Notes: generated by a model not told the origin, from the sequence alone. DNA of 64,000 nt from Leptolyngbya subtilissima AS-A7 (GCF_039962255.1 NZ_JAMPKY010000012.1:1-64000); one strand, 5' to 3'. Numbered from the stretch's first letter, positions 1-12,272 are shown. Program-made: numbers and translations.

Positions 1-143
1 AAGCAAGCAGTAGCAGCTAGCAGGGTGGGGATCATCAGCACGCCGAACCAGCCCACATACAGGCGGTTCTCGGTGCTGGTCACCCACTGGCAAAACTGCT
101 CCCACAGGGAGGCGCTCTCGCGCCGCTGTAGAGTCGTGGTCAT
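1..143 (-). CDS. psbA: Photosystem II D1 protein, 5' part (cut by window edge)
   Basis: The first 47 codons of psbA, reading leftward off the window. The start [17 protein letters not shown] and the following [19 protein letters not shown] match the D1 N-terminus and the beginning of its first transmembrane helix. D1 is the reaction-centre subunit that binds the Mn cluster ligands, P680 chlorophylls and QB. AAGGA at 154-158 lies 10 nt before the ATG and serves as ribosome-binding site. Residue 130 and the C-terminus, which would tell the D1 isoform, lie outside the window. The residues after IPTLL read AATAC, where many D1 proteins have TATTC; this may mark a variant copy. Confidence 0.95.
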   Translation of the reverse strand, partial: MTTTLQRRESASLWEQFCQWVTSTENRLYVGWFGVLMIPTLLAATAC

Positions 144-211
144 GATGTATTAGTCCTTGGTATTTATCGATTCAAGGTACATGGGCAAACCGTTTAGATT
201 TGTAACCCATG

Positions 212-247
212 TGAGTAAACCATACCGTAGTTGTGGAGTTTTGTAAA
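212..247 (-). promoter_or_regulatory. Candidate psbA promoter
   Basis: On the minus strand TTTACA (242-247) and TATGGT (219-224) are separated by 17 nt, giving a sigma-70-type promoter with a transcript start near 212 and a leader of about 70 nt before the psbA ATG at 143. The TTTACAAA stretch resembles one half of the RpaB-binding HLR1 element, but a second good half-site is not visible. The rest of the 312-nt gap between psbA and cytM (to 455) holds no convincing gene. Confidence 0.45.
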
Positions 248-455
248 CAAACATTCCGTCAAACTTTAATCTATCAAAGCCGCTTAAGGAGAGTTGTCCA
301 CCTACAAACAGTGCCAAAACCTCTGTTTGCAGGAGTTTGAACAGGTTTATCCAAGTCAGCAAAATTCTGAGCCGCGATCGCGGCTCAGCCAAAGCCTGTC
401 TATAATTCTCATAAAACTCTGTAACAATTGCTCGCTCAAGAGGCCACTATGGCTG

Positions 456-845
456 CTACAGCTGCTTTAAATAGATAAGTAGATCAGCCATGTCCTGAGG
501 CTCGGGCTGAAACTGAGGCATAGGCGGGGTTTGACCGCTGATGACCTGTTTTATAAGACCGACCTTGGTCTTGTGGTCAGATACACCTAGTAACTTAGGC
601 CCAACCTCTCCAGTAGCTTCGAGGCCGTGGCACACGGCGCAGTTCATTTTAAAGATTGCCTCACCCCGGCTGCCATTGCCCTCTAGGGAAAGTACTTGAT
701 GAACGTAGGGGTCAGCGGCCTGAGAACAGCGCACCGCGACAACGGTCAGCACAACGGCTGTCATCAAGGCCACAGCAGTTAACGCAGCCTTTCTAAGTAG
801 GCTGCTGAGGTCTTCAGTCTGCTCGTCTAACGTTTCTTGTGCCAA
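456..845 (-). CDS. cytM: Cytochrome cM
   Basis: Small membrane-anchored c-type cytochrome of 129 residues. A hydrophobic segment at about residues 19-42 is an uncleaved anchor or signal peptide. One haem site CAVCH follows, and near the C-terminus the stretch TPPMPQFQPEPQDMADLL contains the axial methionine region (PMPQF). Length and the MPQFQP...MADLLxYL ending match cyanobacterial cytochrome cM, a low-abundance thylakoid or plasma-membrane cytochrome linked to respiration and to balancing electron flow under stress. The start is a TTG at 843-845 with no clear Shine-Dalgarno; no in-frame ATG precedes the membrane segment. The gene is alone, divergent from nothing and followed by the psbA promoter region. 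Confidence 0.8.
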   Translation of the reverse strand: MAQETLDEQTEDLSSLLRKAALTAVALMTAVVLTVVAVRCSQAADPYVHQVLSLEGNGSRGEAIFKMNCAVCHGLEATGEVGPKLLGVSDHKTKVGLIKQVISGQTPPMPQFQPEPQDMADLLIYLKQL

Positions 846-1016
846 GGGAGGAAATATGTCTTCAATTAAATGTTACGTACTTTTAAGAACCTAAGACTGG
901 TTTGCCGCAGAATCTTAAGGATTCCGTCCAGAGGATACCCATTCTTACAGCAGGTCAAATAATCGAATCAGCAGCTACCTTAGAGCGAGCTCCACAAATG
1001 ATTACACCACTGCAGC

Positions 1017-1050
1017 AAAAAGCCCTGGACTATCACAGTCTAGGGCTTTT
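1017..1050 (-). terminator. Bidirectional Rho-independent terminator
   Basis: AAAAAGCCCTGGACT and AGTCTAGGGCTTTT form a near-perfect stem around the loop ATCAC. There is a T-run on both strands. It sits 20 nt after the stop of the holin-like gene, whose transcript it most likely ends. Confidence 0.8.
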
Positions 1051-1069
1051 GGCATTGGTACCAGGGTTC

Positions 1070-1438
1070 TTAAACAGCAACCAACCCAACGGATCTGAGA
1101 ATAGCGTTGAGAATAGAACTGACGATGGCTAGGGCGATCGCGCCGAGGACAGCGCTCCAAATACCATAGCGAAGGCGGAAGCCCTCAATCAGCCAAGCAG
1201 CCAAACCAAACACAATAATGGCCCCAATCAACGGCACTAGCCCCAGGCTAACAAAGGCAAAGAAGCCACGCAGAGCATTGGGGAAGAAGCCCCAGACGCC
1301 GTTGAAGGCACCAATGATAGCCCCGCCAAGCAGAGCCTTGACGGGGCTATCGATCTCGACCCCAATGGGGGGGATTTTAGAAATAATCAGCAGGCTGATG
1401 GCCAAAATAACGACGCTAATCAAAAATCCAATCAGCAT
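1070..1438 (-). CDS. Phage holin family 4 / YvlD-like small membrane protein
   Basis: A 122-residue protein made almost wholly of four hydrophobic helices with short polar turns (for example the IPPIGVEID turn and a middle segment GGAIIGAFNGVWGFFPNALRG broken by charged residues). This architecture matches the Phage_holin_4_2 / YvlD family (PF04020), which is common in bacterial chromosomes outside prophages and has no settled function. No lysin, structural phage gene or integrase is nearby, so a lysis role is unlikely. The ATG has a weak purine-rich region (AGGAGAAACGCC) upstream on the minus strand. A strong hairpin terminator follows the stop. Confidence 0.75.
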   Translation of the reverse strand: MLIGFLISVVILAISLLIISKIPPIGVEIDSPVKALLGGAIIGAFNGVWGFFPNALRGFFAFVSLGLVPLIGAIIVFGLAAWLIEGFRLRYGIWSAVLGAIALAIVSSILNAILRSVGLVAV

Positions 1439-1563
1439 TGGCGTTTCTCCTCACACGAGTAAATGATGGGGTTTATCAGACAAGAAAACCAGCTATAGAA
1501 GGGCTTTTGGCCCATTCACCTGAGATTATCGGCCATAAAGTAGCATTTGCTACAGTTTTCGCT

Positions 1564-1761
1564 TCATCTAAGAAAAGACGGGGCTAGGCCGCCCACTGCA
1601 TCGCTCTGCCGAATCGCTTCGGTGACAATGCGACCCCAGATCTAAACCTTCTGCAAGAACAGAACCGGGTCTACCCGGTCGGCCAAGCAAATGCCCATAA
1701 CTGCTTGCATTGGGGTTTGAAGCAGTGCTGACCATTCCTCGGCAGTAAAGGTTTCTCGCAT
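1564..1761 (-). pseudogene. Small gene interrupted by an amber stop
   Basis: On the minus strand an ATG at 1759-1761, preceded by AGGGGG 5-6 nt upstream, opens a frame reading METFTAEEW-like residues (MRETFTAEEWSALLQTPMQ...) for 39 codons. It then meets TAG at 1642-1644 and continues in the same frame for 25 more protein-like codons to a TGA at 1564-1566. The good ribosome-binding site and amphipathic, protein-like composition on both sides of the TAG suggest a gene of about 65 residues disabled by one point mutation. A functional 39-residue product cannot be excluded. I do not recognise the family. Confidence 0.45.
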
Positions 1762-1815
1762 AAGAGCCCCCTATTTTATTGCCTAAAGCTATGCCTAACC
1801 ATATCGGCAAAATAT

Positions 1816-2385
1816 ATGAAAAATCTAACAGCTCCCCATCCTTGCATCCTTAAAAAAGTTCGCCCATGGCCCGTGTTATATTCGCCCTGCTCCAGGTGCA
1901 TGCTTCAGTGTCTTTGTTTGGGTTGTCGAGGCTGTTTGGAAGTTTGTAGCCCTGCCCGCTACCGTTGTGCCATTGTGCTCGAACTGCTGCTGTTTGGAGA
2001 CCCTTTAGCGCTGGTGAGATGGTGCGATCGCAGCCTTAGCCTTGCTGCTAGTGGTTCCCGAATAACGGCTGAGGTCAGCGACTACCGAGGGATCTGTCTG
2101 GGGTCTGCTGTTGGGCGATCGCTTGCGCTGCTGCAACCGCCTAGGAACTACTGGCAGCACCACTCAGGGGTGGCGATCGCTTTCTACCAAAATTTTTTGC
2201 ATGCCTCAGCAGCCTGTTGGTGGCCACACCGATCGCGGAACTAACTCTACCAATGGAGAGACCGGGCTGCTGGTTCCAGGAGTGCTGTGTATCGCCCTAG
2301 CCCACACATTAGTTTTTATAGAAAGTTTGGGAGAGCTGCGTACCCAACCTGCCAGCATCATCAGCACCCAAGAGCCGTTCTAGGG
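1816..2385 (+). other. Region without a confident gene, possibly decayed coding sequence
   Basis: Several overlapping short frames cover this stretch (142 codons from 1816, 90 codons from 2111), but none has a ribosome-binding site or recognisable domain. Locally protein-like runs jump between frames: from 1866 a hydrophobic run starting MARVIFALLQVHASV breaks off and continues plausibly in a neighbouring frame. That pattern fits a frameshifted remnant. Four HIP1-type GCGATCGC sites lie within it. I cannot name an ancestor gene. Confidence 0.3.
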
Positions 2386-2562
2386 CATTGCCCTGGTCGC
2401 CCTGCTACGGCATAGGTGAGTTGTGGGGTTCATCCACAACCCGCATAGCTTGAATCTAATTAATTATTCTCTTTAAGAAAGATAACGGCGTTTTTAATAT
2501 TCATTTCTATGGTCAAGTCCAGCGACCGCCTAATGATTATAAAAGGGAGACTCAAAATCCGT

Positions 2563-2603
2563 CTTAACCTGAAATTAATCTATAAAAAATCTTTTATTAA
2601 TGT
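2563..2603 (+). promoter_or_regulatory. Pho box (SphR/PhoB binding site), four 8-bp repeats
   Basis: Four octamers spaced exactly 3 nt apart: CTTAACCT (2563-2570), ATTAATCT (2574-2581), AAAAATCT (2585-2592) and ATTAATGT (2596-2603). This fits the cyanobacterial Pho box, direct PyTTAAPyPy(T/A) repeats at 11-bp period, bound by the response regulator SphR under phosphate starvation. The third repeat is the weakest. The genes downstream are the high-affinity phosphate transporter, which agrees. Confidence 0.8.
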
Positions 2604-2959
2604 TCGCTTGACCTTCCCTTGAAGGAAATACCTGATCATTATGCCAGGCATAAATACATGTTGGTGGATATTGTCTTTAAGCCTAACTAAAACTGCTGAA
2701 GGTTATTTATGGCAGCCTAAGCTCCATTGCTTAGCCAAATTTATCTATGGACAAAGGCTAGTTTCACAGCAGCCCTTAAGTGATAAAGTGTCCTCAGAAA
2801 ACCGTGTGAATGCACGTTTTCATCTACCACAAAGCCCATTGTATGCCTGATAGCTTAGATCTCGAAGTGATTGACAGAGGATCTAACCATCTGGATCAAT
2901 GTAGCTGAAAGTTTGCTGAATGAGTTCGTTAAAGCATTGGATTTGGAGTGAGAAGAATC
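2604..2959 (+). other. Long pstS upstream region / leader
   Basis: About 350 nt separate the Pho box from the pstS start. A 69-codon frame (2641-2850) lies inside, but its composition is not convincing, and the nearest purine-rich stretch (GAAGGAAAT) is 13 nt from its ATG. No clear -10 follows the Pho box at the usual distance. The transcript therefore appears to carry a long untranslated leader, or a second start point lies nearer pstS. Confidence 0.4.
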
Positions 2960-4006
2960 ATGGTTTTGAATAAGAAAATGTTGCGCGTAGGCTACTCCTC
3001 AGCATTGGTAGCAATGATGGCTAGTTTGGCCGCTTGTGGCGGCGGATCTCAAACCGCAACTCCTGAAGCCGACACCACCGAAACCGCTGCTGGCTCTGAA
3101 CTGTCTGGAACAGTTTTAGTAGACGGTTCTAGCACTGTCTTTCCCATTTCTGAAGCCATGGCTGAAGAGTTTGGTACAGCCAATCCTGGTGTAGCGGTTA
3201 CCGTTGGCGTATCGGGAACTGGCGGCGGTTTCAAGAAGTTTTGCGCTGGCGAAACTGACATTACCGGTGCCTCTCGCCCCATCAGCCAGGAAGAAATTGA
3301 CCTCTGTGCGGAGGCCGGTATTGAATATATTGAGCTGCCCATTGCTCTTGACGGTCTCACGGTGGTAGTTAGCCCCGAGAATGACTTTGCCGAGTGTCTA
3401 ACCGTCGATGAACTGCTAACCATCTGGGAGCCTGATGCCCAAGATAAGATCAAAAACTGGAATCAGGTTCGCGCTGACTTCCCCGATGCGCCCCTTGGCC
3501 TCTATGGCCCAGGCACCGATTCGGGTACCTACGACTTCTTTATGGATGCGATCGGTGCCGATGGCGAAAGCCGGGGTGACTACACCGCTAGCGAAGATGA
3601 CAACGTAATTGTTCAGGGTGTGAGCGGCGACGCTAACGGCCTCGGATTCTTTGGTCTTGCCTACTTCACCGAGAATCAAGACAGATTGAAAGCTGTGGCC
3701 ATCGACAGCGGCAACGGCACCTGTGTAGAGCCCAGCGCTGAAACCGTTGCCGACGGCACCTACGTGCCCCTCTCTCGGCCTGAGTTTATCTACGTCAAAC
3801 AGTCAGTGGCTGAAGACCCTGCGATCGCAGCCTTTGTCAATTTTTATATCTCCCCTGAAAATGCGGGTTTAGTGGATGAAGTTGGCTACGTCAAACTGCC
3901 CGAAGAGATCAATGAAAAGGTTATTACTCGCTTTGAGAACAAAACCGTAGGCAGTGTGTTTGAAGGCGGCTCCCCCATCGGCGTTAAGCTTGAAGAAGTG
4001 CTCTAG
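2960..4006 (+). CDS. pstS: Phosphate-binding lipoprotein PstS
   Basis: Periplasmic phosphate receptor of the Pst ABC importer, 348 residues from the ATG at 2960. That start was chosen because GGAG at 2945-2948 precedes it at 11 nt; a GTG 12 nt upstream overlaps that motif. A signal peptide ends in the lipobox SLAAC|GGG, so the protein is lipid-anchored. The mature part shows the PstS hallmarks: [18 protein letters not shown] near the start, [25 protein letters not shown], and the loop [13 protein letters not shown], which together bind phosphate. Cysteines spaced in pairs suggest disulfides. First gene of pstSCAB, under a four-repeat Pho box. Confidence 0.96.
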   Translation: MVLNKKMLRVGYSSALVAMMASLAACGGGSQTATPEADTTETAAGSELSGTVLVDGSSTVFPISEAMAEEFGTANPGVAVTVGVSGTGGGFKKFCAGETDITGASRPISQEEIDLCAEAGIEYIELPIALDGLTVVVSPENDFAECLTVDELLTIWEPDAQDKIKNWNQVRADFPDAPLGLYGPGTDSGTYDFFMDAIGADGESRGDYTASEDDNVIVQGVSGDANGLGFFGLAYFTENQDRLKAVAIDSGNGTCVEPSAETVADGTYVPLSRPEFIYVKQSVAEDPAIAAFVNFYISPENAGLVDEVGYVKLPEEINEKVITRFENKTVGSVFEGGSPIGVKLEEVL

Positions 4007-4067
4007 GCCTACATCCTAAACGCCCTCTGGCTTAGCCTTTCCTGAGGTTTAGCCGATCGAGTTCCTG

Positions 4068-4098
4068 GGGGCCAGCATTGCCTGGCCCCTTATTTTTT
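4068..4098 (+). terminator. Intraoperon terminator between pstS and pstC
   Basis: GGGGCCAG (4068-4075) and CTGGCCCC (4082-4089) pair perfectly around CATTGC, followed by TTATTTTTT. Placed 60 nt after the pstS stop and before pstC, it probably stops most transcripts, so the receptor is made in excess over the membrane and ATPase subunits. Confidence 0.75.
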
Positions 4099-4111
4099 AG
4101 AGTTCTGTATC

Positions 4112-5047
4112 ATGACGACAAACTCTTCACCGCCCGACCCCAATAACCTCTGGCAACCCAATCGAGGGCTGAATAAGCGAGTCGAGCAGGCCGTTATTTG
4201 GCTCTTTGGCTTGTTTGCTCTAATTTCTGTCGCCACCACCTTCGGTATTGTTCTCTCGCTGCTGTTTGAGACCGTGGAGTTCTTCAAAGACGTTCCCCTA
4301 TGGAACTTCTTCACCGACAGACAGTGGACTCCCCTGTTCACAAACCCTCAGTTCGGCATTATGGTGCTGCTGAGCGCCACCTTTTTAACGTCGCTAATCG
4401 CCTTGCTTGTAGCCGTTCCCCTGGGCCTGCTGTCGGCTATCTACCTCAGCGAGTACGCCTCCCCTAAGCTGCGCAAGTGGCTCAAGCCCGCTTTAGAAAT
4501 TTTGGCAGGGGTGCCCACAGTAGTCTACGGCTACTTTGCGTTGCTGCTAGTCACACCTTTTCTCCAGATATTTATTCCCCAGCTAGGCGGCTTCAACGCC
4601 CTGAGCGCAGGCATTGTCATGGGCATTGCCATTACGCCGCTGATTGCCTCCCTGAGCGAAGACGCTATTTACGCTGTACCTAGCGCCCTAAGAGACGGCT
4701 CCTACGCTCTGGGTCTCACCAAGCGAGAAACTATTTTTGGCGTCGTGCTGCCCGCCGCCCTTTCCGGCATCGTCGCCTCGGTGATTTTGGCGGTTTCTCG
4801 GGCCGTGGGCGAAACCATGATTGTCGCCCTGGCGGCAGGGCAAAACCCAAGACTCGGGCTCAATCCCTTTGTGCCGGTCATGACCATGACGGCCTACATT
4901 GTGCAGGTCAGCCTGGGCGACACTCCAGCGGGCTCGATCGCCTTCAAATCAATCTTTGCGGTAGGGATGACGCTATTTTTGCTCACCCTAGTCTTCAACA
5001 TTATTAGCTTCTGGTTTGTTCGCAAGTTTAGGGAGACCTACGAATGA
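4112..5047 (+). CDS. pstC: Phosphate ABC transporter permease PstC
   Basis: Inner-membrane subunit of the phosphate importer, 311 residues. A long N-terminal cytoplasmic segment leads into about six membrane helices. The ABC permease EAA loop is visible near residues 195-225 ([32 protein letters not shown]). The stretch [11 protein letters not shown] is characteristic of PstC/PstA. The stop overlaps the start of pstA by four bases (ATGA), which implies translational coupling. Transcription must read through the hairpin at 4068-4098 or start after it. Confidence 0.95.
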   Translation: MTTNSSPPDPNNLWQPNRGLNKRVEQAVIWLFGLFALISVATTFGIVLSLLFETVEFFKDVPLWNFFTDRQWTPLFTNPQFGIMVLLSATFLTSLIALLVAVPLGLLSAIYLSEYASPKLRKWLKPALEILAGVPTVVYGYFALLLVTPFLQIFIPQLGGFNALSAGIVMGIAITPLIASLSEDAIYAVPSALRDGSYALGLTKRETIFGVVLPAALSGIVASVILAVSRAVGETMIVALAAGQNPRLGLNPFVPVMTMTAYIVQVSLGDTPAGSIAFKSIFAVGMTLFLLTLVFNIISFWFVRKFRETYE

Positions 5048-5976
5048 CGCCCCTATCGTCTCAAGCAAAACCCCTCGATACCGGTTGGGATATTGAGGAG
5101 AAACAGGTTCTCAATGCCCTAGGCCGCCGCCAGGGTATTGATCAGGGGTTTTCATTGCTGGCCCTCTCAGCCGTCATTTTTTCCCTGTTTGTGCTGGTGG
5201 TACTGCTCGCTGACGTACTCATTGACGGTGTACCTGTTCTCAGCTGGAACTTTCTCACTAGCTTTCCTTCTCGCAAAGCCGAAACAGCCGGTATTGTATC
5301 GGCCTTAGTAGGCACCATCTGGGTCATGGTGCTGGTGGCCCTGGTTACCTTCCCGATTGGCGTGGGAGCGGGCATTTTTCTCGAAGAGTTTGTGCCCGAC
5401 AGCTGGCTGGCTCGGGCAATCGAAATCAACATTTCCAACCTGGCTGGCGTGCCCTCGATCATCTACGGGTTGCTGGGTCTCCAGGTTTTTGTGCGCATTC
5501 TATTTCCAATTACCCAAGGCCGCACGGTTTTAGCAGGGGCGCTGACCCTGGCCCTGCTGGTGCTGCCCATCGTAATTATTGCGACTCGCGAAGCTCTGAG
5601 AGCCATTCCAGGAAGTTTGCGGCAGGCGGGCTTTGCCCTGGGTGCTACCCGCTGGCAGGTGATTCGATCGCACATTTTCCCCCTAGCGCTGCCGGGTATT
5701 TTGACCGGGGTGATTTTGGCTCTGTCTCGGGCGATCGGCGAAACCGCTCCTCTAATCACCATCGGGGCCCTCACTTATATTCCCTTCTTGCCCGAGCTGT
5801 CTCTGCGGGGGTTACAGAGCCCGTTCACCGTATTGCCCATTCAAATTTTCAACTGGGTGTCTCGACCTCAAGCCGATTTCCATGCCTTAGCGGCAGGTGC
5901 CATCATCGTACTGATGGTAATTTTGTTACTGATGAATGCCACCGCCATCTATCTGCGGAATCGCTTTCAGAAGTAG
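5044..5976 (+). CDS. pstA: Phosphate ABC transporter permease PstA
   Basis: Second membrane subunit of the importer, 310 residues, pairing with PstC to form the channel. The segment [16 protein letters not shown] and the EAA loop [36 protein letters not shown] are typical of PstA. About six transmembrane helices follow a 40-residue N-terminal cytoplasmic stretch. The gene starts inside the pstC stop (ATGA overlap) and is followed 40 nt later by pstB. Confidence 0.95.
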   Translation: MTPLSSQAKPLDTGWDIEEKQVLNALGRRQGIDQGFSLLALSAVIFSLFVLVVLLADVLIDGVPVLSWNFLTSFPSRKAETAGIVSALVGTIWVMVLVALVTFPIGVGAGIFLEEFVPDSWLARAIEINISNLAGVPSIIYGLLGLQVFVRILFPITQGRTVLAGALTLALLVLPIVIIATREALRAIPGSLRQAGFALGATRWQVIRSHIFPLALPGILTGVILALSRAIGETAPLITIGALTYIPFLPELSLRGLQSPFTVLPIQIFNWVSRPQADFHALAAGAIIVLMVILLLMNATAIYLRNRFQK

Positions 5977-6016
5977 GGTTAGCGCGAGTTTTTTAGTTGC
6001 AGCGTAAAGTAACGTC

Positions 6017-6823
6017 ATGACTTCACAATCTGTCAGCCCAGTTGCCACTGAGGCTGCCTTGCGGGCTAAGAACGTCAGTGTGTACTACGGATCAACCCTA
6101 GCGGTACGGGATATCAACCTTGATATCTTTAAGAATGAGATCACCGCTTTTATTGGTCCATCGGGCTGTGGAAAGAGCACTCTTCTGCGCTGCTTCAACC
6201 GCACCAATGACCTCATTCGCGGAGCTCGGGTTGAGGGCAAGGCGATGTTCCATGGCACCGACCTATACGCCAAAGATATTGACCCGGTTTATGTGCGTCG
6301 CCGCATTGGCATGGTGTTTCAAAAACCCAACCCATTTACCAAGTCGATCTACGAAAATATTGCCTTTGCCGCTCGCATCAACGGCTACAAGGGCGATATG
6401 GATGAGCTTGTCGAGAACTCTCTCCGGCGGGCTGCCCTATGGGACGAGGTCAAAGACAAGCTCAAGCAAAGTGGCCTTTCTCTGTCGGGCGGCCAGCAGC
6501 AGCGCCTCTGCATTGCCCGCACGATCGCCATTGAGCCCGAAGTGATTTTGATGGATGAGCCCTGCTCCGCCCTTGACCCGATCTCGACCCTCCAGATCGA
6601 AGAGCTAATGAAGGAGCTAGAGACGCGCTATACCATCGTCATCGTTACCCACAACATGCAGCAGGCGTCGCGAATTTCCGACAAAACAGCGTTCTTTAAC
6701 GCCGAGGCGACCGAGTCTGGCAACAAGGTCGGCTATCTGGTGGAATACGGGGACACCGAGAAAATTTTTAATGAGCCCAGCGAACAGGCGACCCAAGACT
6801 ATGTGTCGGGTCGATTTGGTTGA
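6017..6823 (+). CDS. pstB: Phosphate ABC transporter ATP-binding protein PstB
   Basis: ATPase of the phosphate importer, 268 residues. Walker [10 protein letters not shown] lies at residues 47-55, the signature LSGGQQQR in the middle, Walker B VILMDEP directly before CSALDP, and the switch histidine in VTHNMQQA. Length and the Cys in DEPCSALDP are standard for PstB. It closes the operon and is followed by a strong terminator; phoU is not adjacent, unlike in enterobacteria. Confidence 0.96.
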   Translation: MTSQSVSPVATEAALRAKNVSVYYGSTLAVRDINLDIFKNEITAFIGPSGCGKSTLLRCFNRTNDLIRGARVEGKAMFHGTDLYAKDIDPVYVRRRIGMVFQKPNPFTKSIYENIAFAARINGYKGDMDELVENSLRRAALWDEVKDKLKQSGLSLSGGQQQRLCIARTIAIEPEVILMDEPCSALDPISTLQIEELMKELETRYTIVIVTHNMQQASRISDKTAFFNAEATESGNKVGYLVEYGDTEKIFNEPSEQATQDYVSGRFG

Positions 6824-6871
6824 TTGAGACTGCTTCAGGTTGTCCTAAGCGCCTGCTGGATTGAGATTTGG

Positions 6872-6915
6872 AGTCCGGGTGCGTCACGAGAGACAATGAC
6901 GCGCCCGGACTTTTT
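6872..6915 (+). terminator. Terminator of the pst operon
   Basis: A 15-bp stem (AGTCCGGGTGCGTCA 6872-6886 with TGACGCGCCCGGACT 6897-6911; one wobble) closes a 10-nt loop, followed by TTTTT. It separates pstB from the convergent speA. Confidence 0.9.
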
Positions 6916-6923
6916 AGTTGCAG

Positions 6924-8927
6924 CTAGGTCAGGTAAGTGTATTGGCTGAGGCTGCGCTCGTAGTGCTGAATCAACAGCTGTGACTCTTCCAGGGTGATCT
7001 GGCTATCTTGCAGTGCCCGCTCCGATCGCTTGCGGATATTCTCAATCATGTCTTCGGCGTCGTACTGCACGTAGCCCAGCACCTCGGTCATGGTGTCGCC
7101 TTTAACCACCTGCTCCACCTGATAGCCCTTAGGGGTCATGTGGATGTGCACCGCATTGGTGTCGCCAAACAGATTGTGTAGGTTGCCCATAATCTCCTGG
7201 TAGGCCCCGCCCAAAAACATGCCCAGGTAGTAAGGCTGATCGGGCTTGAGCGAGTGCAGCTCCAAAACGTGCTTAACGTCGCGCAGGTCAATGAAGGTAG
7301 TAATTTTGCCGTCGCTGTCGCAGGTGAGGTCGGCCAAGGTGCCCCGACAGCTCGGCTCTTCGTCGAGCCGGTGAATGGGCAAAATCGGGAATAGCTGCTC
7401 GATCGCCCAGGTATCCGGCATCGACTGAAACACTGACAGGTTGATGTAGTAGATCGAGGCCATGCTCTGGTGCAGCTCCTCGATGTCTTCGGGAATGTAA
7501 TCGGCATCGCTAACCACCGACAGCGCCTTGCGGCAGCAGGCCCAAAACAGCCGCTCGGCCCGCGCCCGCGCCGACAGACTCAGATAGCCAAAGTTGAACA
7601 GGCTAATTGCCTCTTCCTTAAACTGCACCGCGTCGTTGTAGAGCTCCTGCACGGTGTTGGGGGTGAGGTTTTGGTAGATCTCGTACAGCTCGCGCAAAAT
7701 CACGTGGTCGTCGTCACCGGGCATCTCCACCTCCTCGTGGGAGGGGGCATCGCTGCTGCCTAGCACGTCAAAAACAAGCACAGATTGGTGAGACACCAGC
7801 GCCCGCCCGCTTTCGCTCACCAAGGTGGGGACAGCTATCCCTTTGATGCGGCAGGCCTCCTGCACCTCGGCCACCACGTCGTTAGCATAGTTTTGGGTGC
7901 TGTAGTTTTTAGAAGCGTAAAAGGTGGTCTTAGAGCCATCGTAGTCAACGGCTAGGCCACCGCCTACGTCTAAATAGCGCATGCCCGCGCCCAGCTCCGC
8001 CAGTTCGACATAGATGCGGCTGGCCTCCCGCAGGGCCTCTTTGACCACGCTGATGGCCGAGATCTGGGAACCAATGTGGAAGTGCAAGAGCTGGAGGCAG
8101 TCGAGCATGTTGGCATGGCGCAGGCGATCGACCACCGCCAGAATCTCTGGGACAGTCAGACCGAACTTGGCGCGATCGCCCGCCGAAATGCCCCAGCGAC
8201 CGCTGCCCTTGGTGCTGAGCTTGGCCCGCAGCCCCAGCACCGGACGAATGTTGAGCCGCTGGCTGGCCTCAATGGCAATCTCCAGCTCATTCATCTGCTC
8301 GATGACGATGATTGGCTGCTGACCAAGACGCTGGCCCAGCATAGCGGTCTCGATGTAGTCCTTGTCTTTGTAGCCGTTGCAGATCAGCAGCGCGCCGGGG
8401 GTGTCGAGGGTGGCCAAGGCAATCAGCAGCTCGGGCTTGGAGCCTGCTTCTAAACCAAACTGGTAGGGCTTGCCGTAACGCACCACGTCTTCGAGCAGCT
8501 GCCGCTGCTGGTTGCATTTGACCGGGAACACGCCTCGATAGACGCCGCTGTATTTGTAGCGGGCGATCGCCTTGGCGAAGCAAGCATTAATGCGCTCAAT
8601 GCGGTCTTCGAGAATATCCGAGAAGCGAATCAGCAGGGGCAGGTTGAGGTTGCGCTGCTTGATGGCTTCCACCAGCTCCAGCAGATCGAGCGAGCCACCG
8701 CGATCGCCTCTGGGCGACACCGTTAAATGTCCGTCAGCATTGATTGAGAAGTACGGTTCTCCCCAGCTGTGGATGCGGTAGAGTTCCTCGCTGTCCTCGA
8801 TGGTCCAGGGGGGGGTAACGGCCTCTGAGGATTGCAGCATGTTTTCCAAGGTGGCCCGATGCAGGCGACGAGACGGCGACGGCGACAGGGGTGACGACGG
8901 CAGGGGCGGTTGCTGGGCCATATTCAT
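6924..8927 (-). CDS. speA: Biosynthetic arginine decarboxylase
   Basis: Converts arginine to agmatine and CO2, the first step of polyamine synthesis and one route of arginine breakdown in cyanobacteria. At 667 residues it has the expected SpeA length. The PLP lysine is in the motif GVFPVKCNQQ (K137). Other SpeA features are GLEAGSKPELL, the glycine-rich LDVGGGLAVDYDGS, and the C-terminal active-site region FSLFQS-like INLSVFQSMPDTWAIEQLFPI followed by LGMFLGGAYQEIMGNLHNLFGD. A proline- and serine-rich N-terminal tail of about 25 residues is not conserved, so the true start could be M3 or M30. Monocistronic, convergent with pstB. Confidence 0.95.
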   Translation of the reverse strand: MNMAQQPPLPSSPLSPSPSRRLHRATLENMLQSSEAVTPPWTIEDSEELYRIHSWGEPYFSINADGHLTVSPRGDRGGSLDLLELVEAIKQRNLNLPLLIRFSDILEDRIERINACFAKAIARYKYSGVYRGVFPVKCNQQRQLLEDVVRYGKPYQFGLEAGSKPELLIALATLDTPGALLICNGYKDKDYIETAMLGQRLGQQPIIVIEQMNELEIAIEASQRLNIRPVLGLRAKLSTKGSGRWGISAGDRAKFGLTVPEILAVVDRLRHANMLDCLQLLHFHIGSQISAISVVKEALREASRIYVELAELGAGMRYLDVGGGLAVDYDGSKTTFYASKNYSTQNYANDVVAEVQEACRIKGIAVPTLVSESGRALVSHQSVLVFDVLGSSDAPSHEEVEMPGDDDHVILRELYEIYQNLTPNTVQELYNDAVQFKEEAISLFNFGYLSLSARARAERLFWACCRKALSVVSDADYIPEDIEELHQSMASIYYINLSVFQSMPDTWAIEQLFPILPIHRLDEEPSCRGTLADLTCDSDGKITTFIDLRDVKHVLELHSLKPDQPYYLGMFLGGAYQEIMGNLHNLFGDTNAVHIHMTPKGYQVEQVVKGDTMTEVLGYVQYDAEDMIENIRKRSERALQDSQITLEESQLLIQHYERSLSQYTYLT

Positions 8928-9396
8928 AGGGGCAAGGTGCTCCGCAAGGGTAGACGGGGACAGCGGCTGAAGGGTCGATCGCCGCTGGGGCGCGACCCAA
9001 ATTGTAACAAAGAGCTACACCTAAAGACGGGGCGTCGGAGGGAGGAGATGGGCGGTTTGCGATCGTCCAAAGCTGATTTTGTGTACAGACCCGGATGCTC
9101 GCCTCCACTGTCCAGAATTACAGCTGCCGCCATAGCCCCAGGCCCGCCAAACTGTGCTGCGTCCAGAGTTCTCTGTTTACCTATCCTCTTTAAGAGGATG
9201 TTTGCGTCAGCCATTGCTTTACAGCCGGTCAAACGGGCGCCTCCTCAAGCCAAGTGATAGGATAGAAAAGCACTTTCGCCCCGTCTCTCGACCCTGCCGC
9301 CGTTGCTCCTGGCCCAGGTGTGGACATTTCTCCTTGCAGAGTAGTCTCCATATGCGATTGACTAAGTGCAGCACCCTTCGCTGACCTGGCTAATTC
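8928..9396. other. Divergent speA-secA intergenic region
   Basis: 469 nt between two divergently transcribed genes must hold both promoters. Overlapping short frames on both strands show no recognisable product. A 17-nt perfect inverted repeat, ATCCTCTTTAAGAGGAT (9183-9199), lies near the middle and could be an operator, but no partner is known. No clear -35/-10 pair was identified. Confidence 0.4.
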
Positions 9397-12186
<2,790 letters not shown>

Positions 12187-12237
12187 AGTCGGAGAGGCGC
12201 GATCGCCCTACACCACCCTTGCTTTGCTGATAGCAAC

Positions 12238-12272
12238 CGCATTGGGCTAGATTTAGCCCAATGCGTTCTTTT
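12238..12272 (+). terminator. Terminator after secA
   Basis: CGCATTGGGCTA (12238-12249) and TAGCCCAATGCG (12254-12265) form a perfect 12-bp stem with a GATT loop, then TTCTTTT. The 3' arm overlaps the last codons of the convergent DUF2269 gene, so one sequence serves as coding and as terminator. Confidence 0.85.

Noticed and set aside
1070..1438. Prophage holin
   Set aside because: The YvlD/holin-4 family is common in bacterial chromosomes, and no lysin, capsid or integrase gene is near, so a prophage is not supported.
2641..2850. 69-codon plus-strand frame between the Pho box and pstS
   Set aside because: No recognisable family, weak start context, and composition unlike the neighbours; kept only as a note in the leader region.
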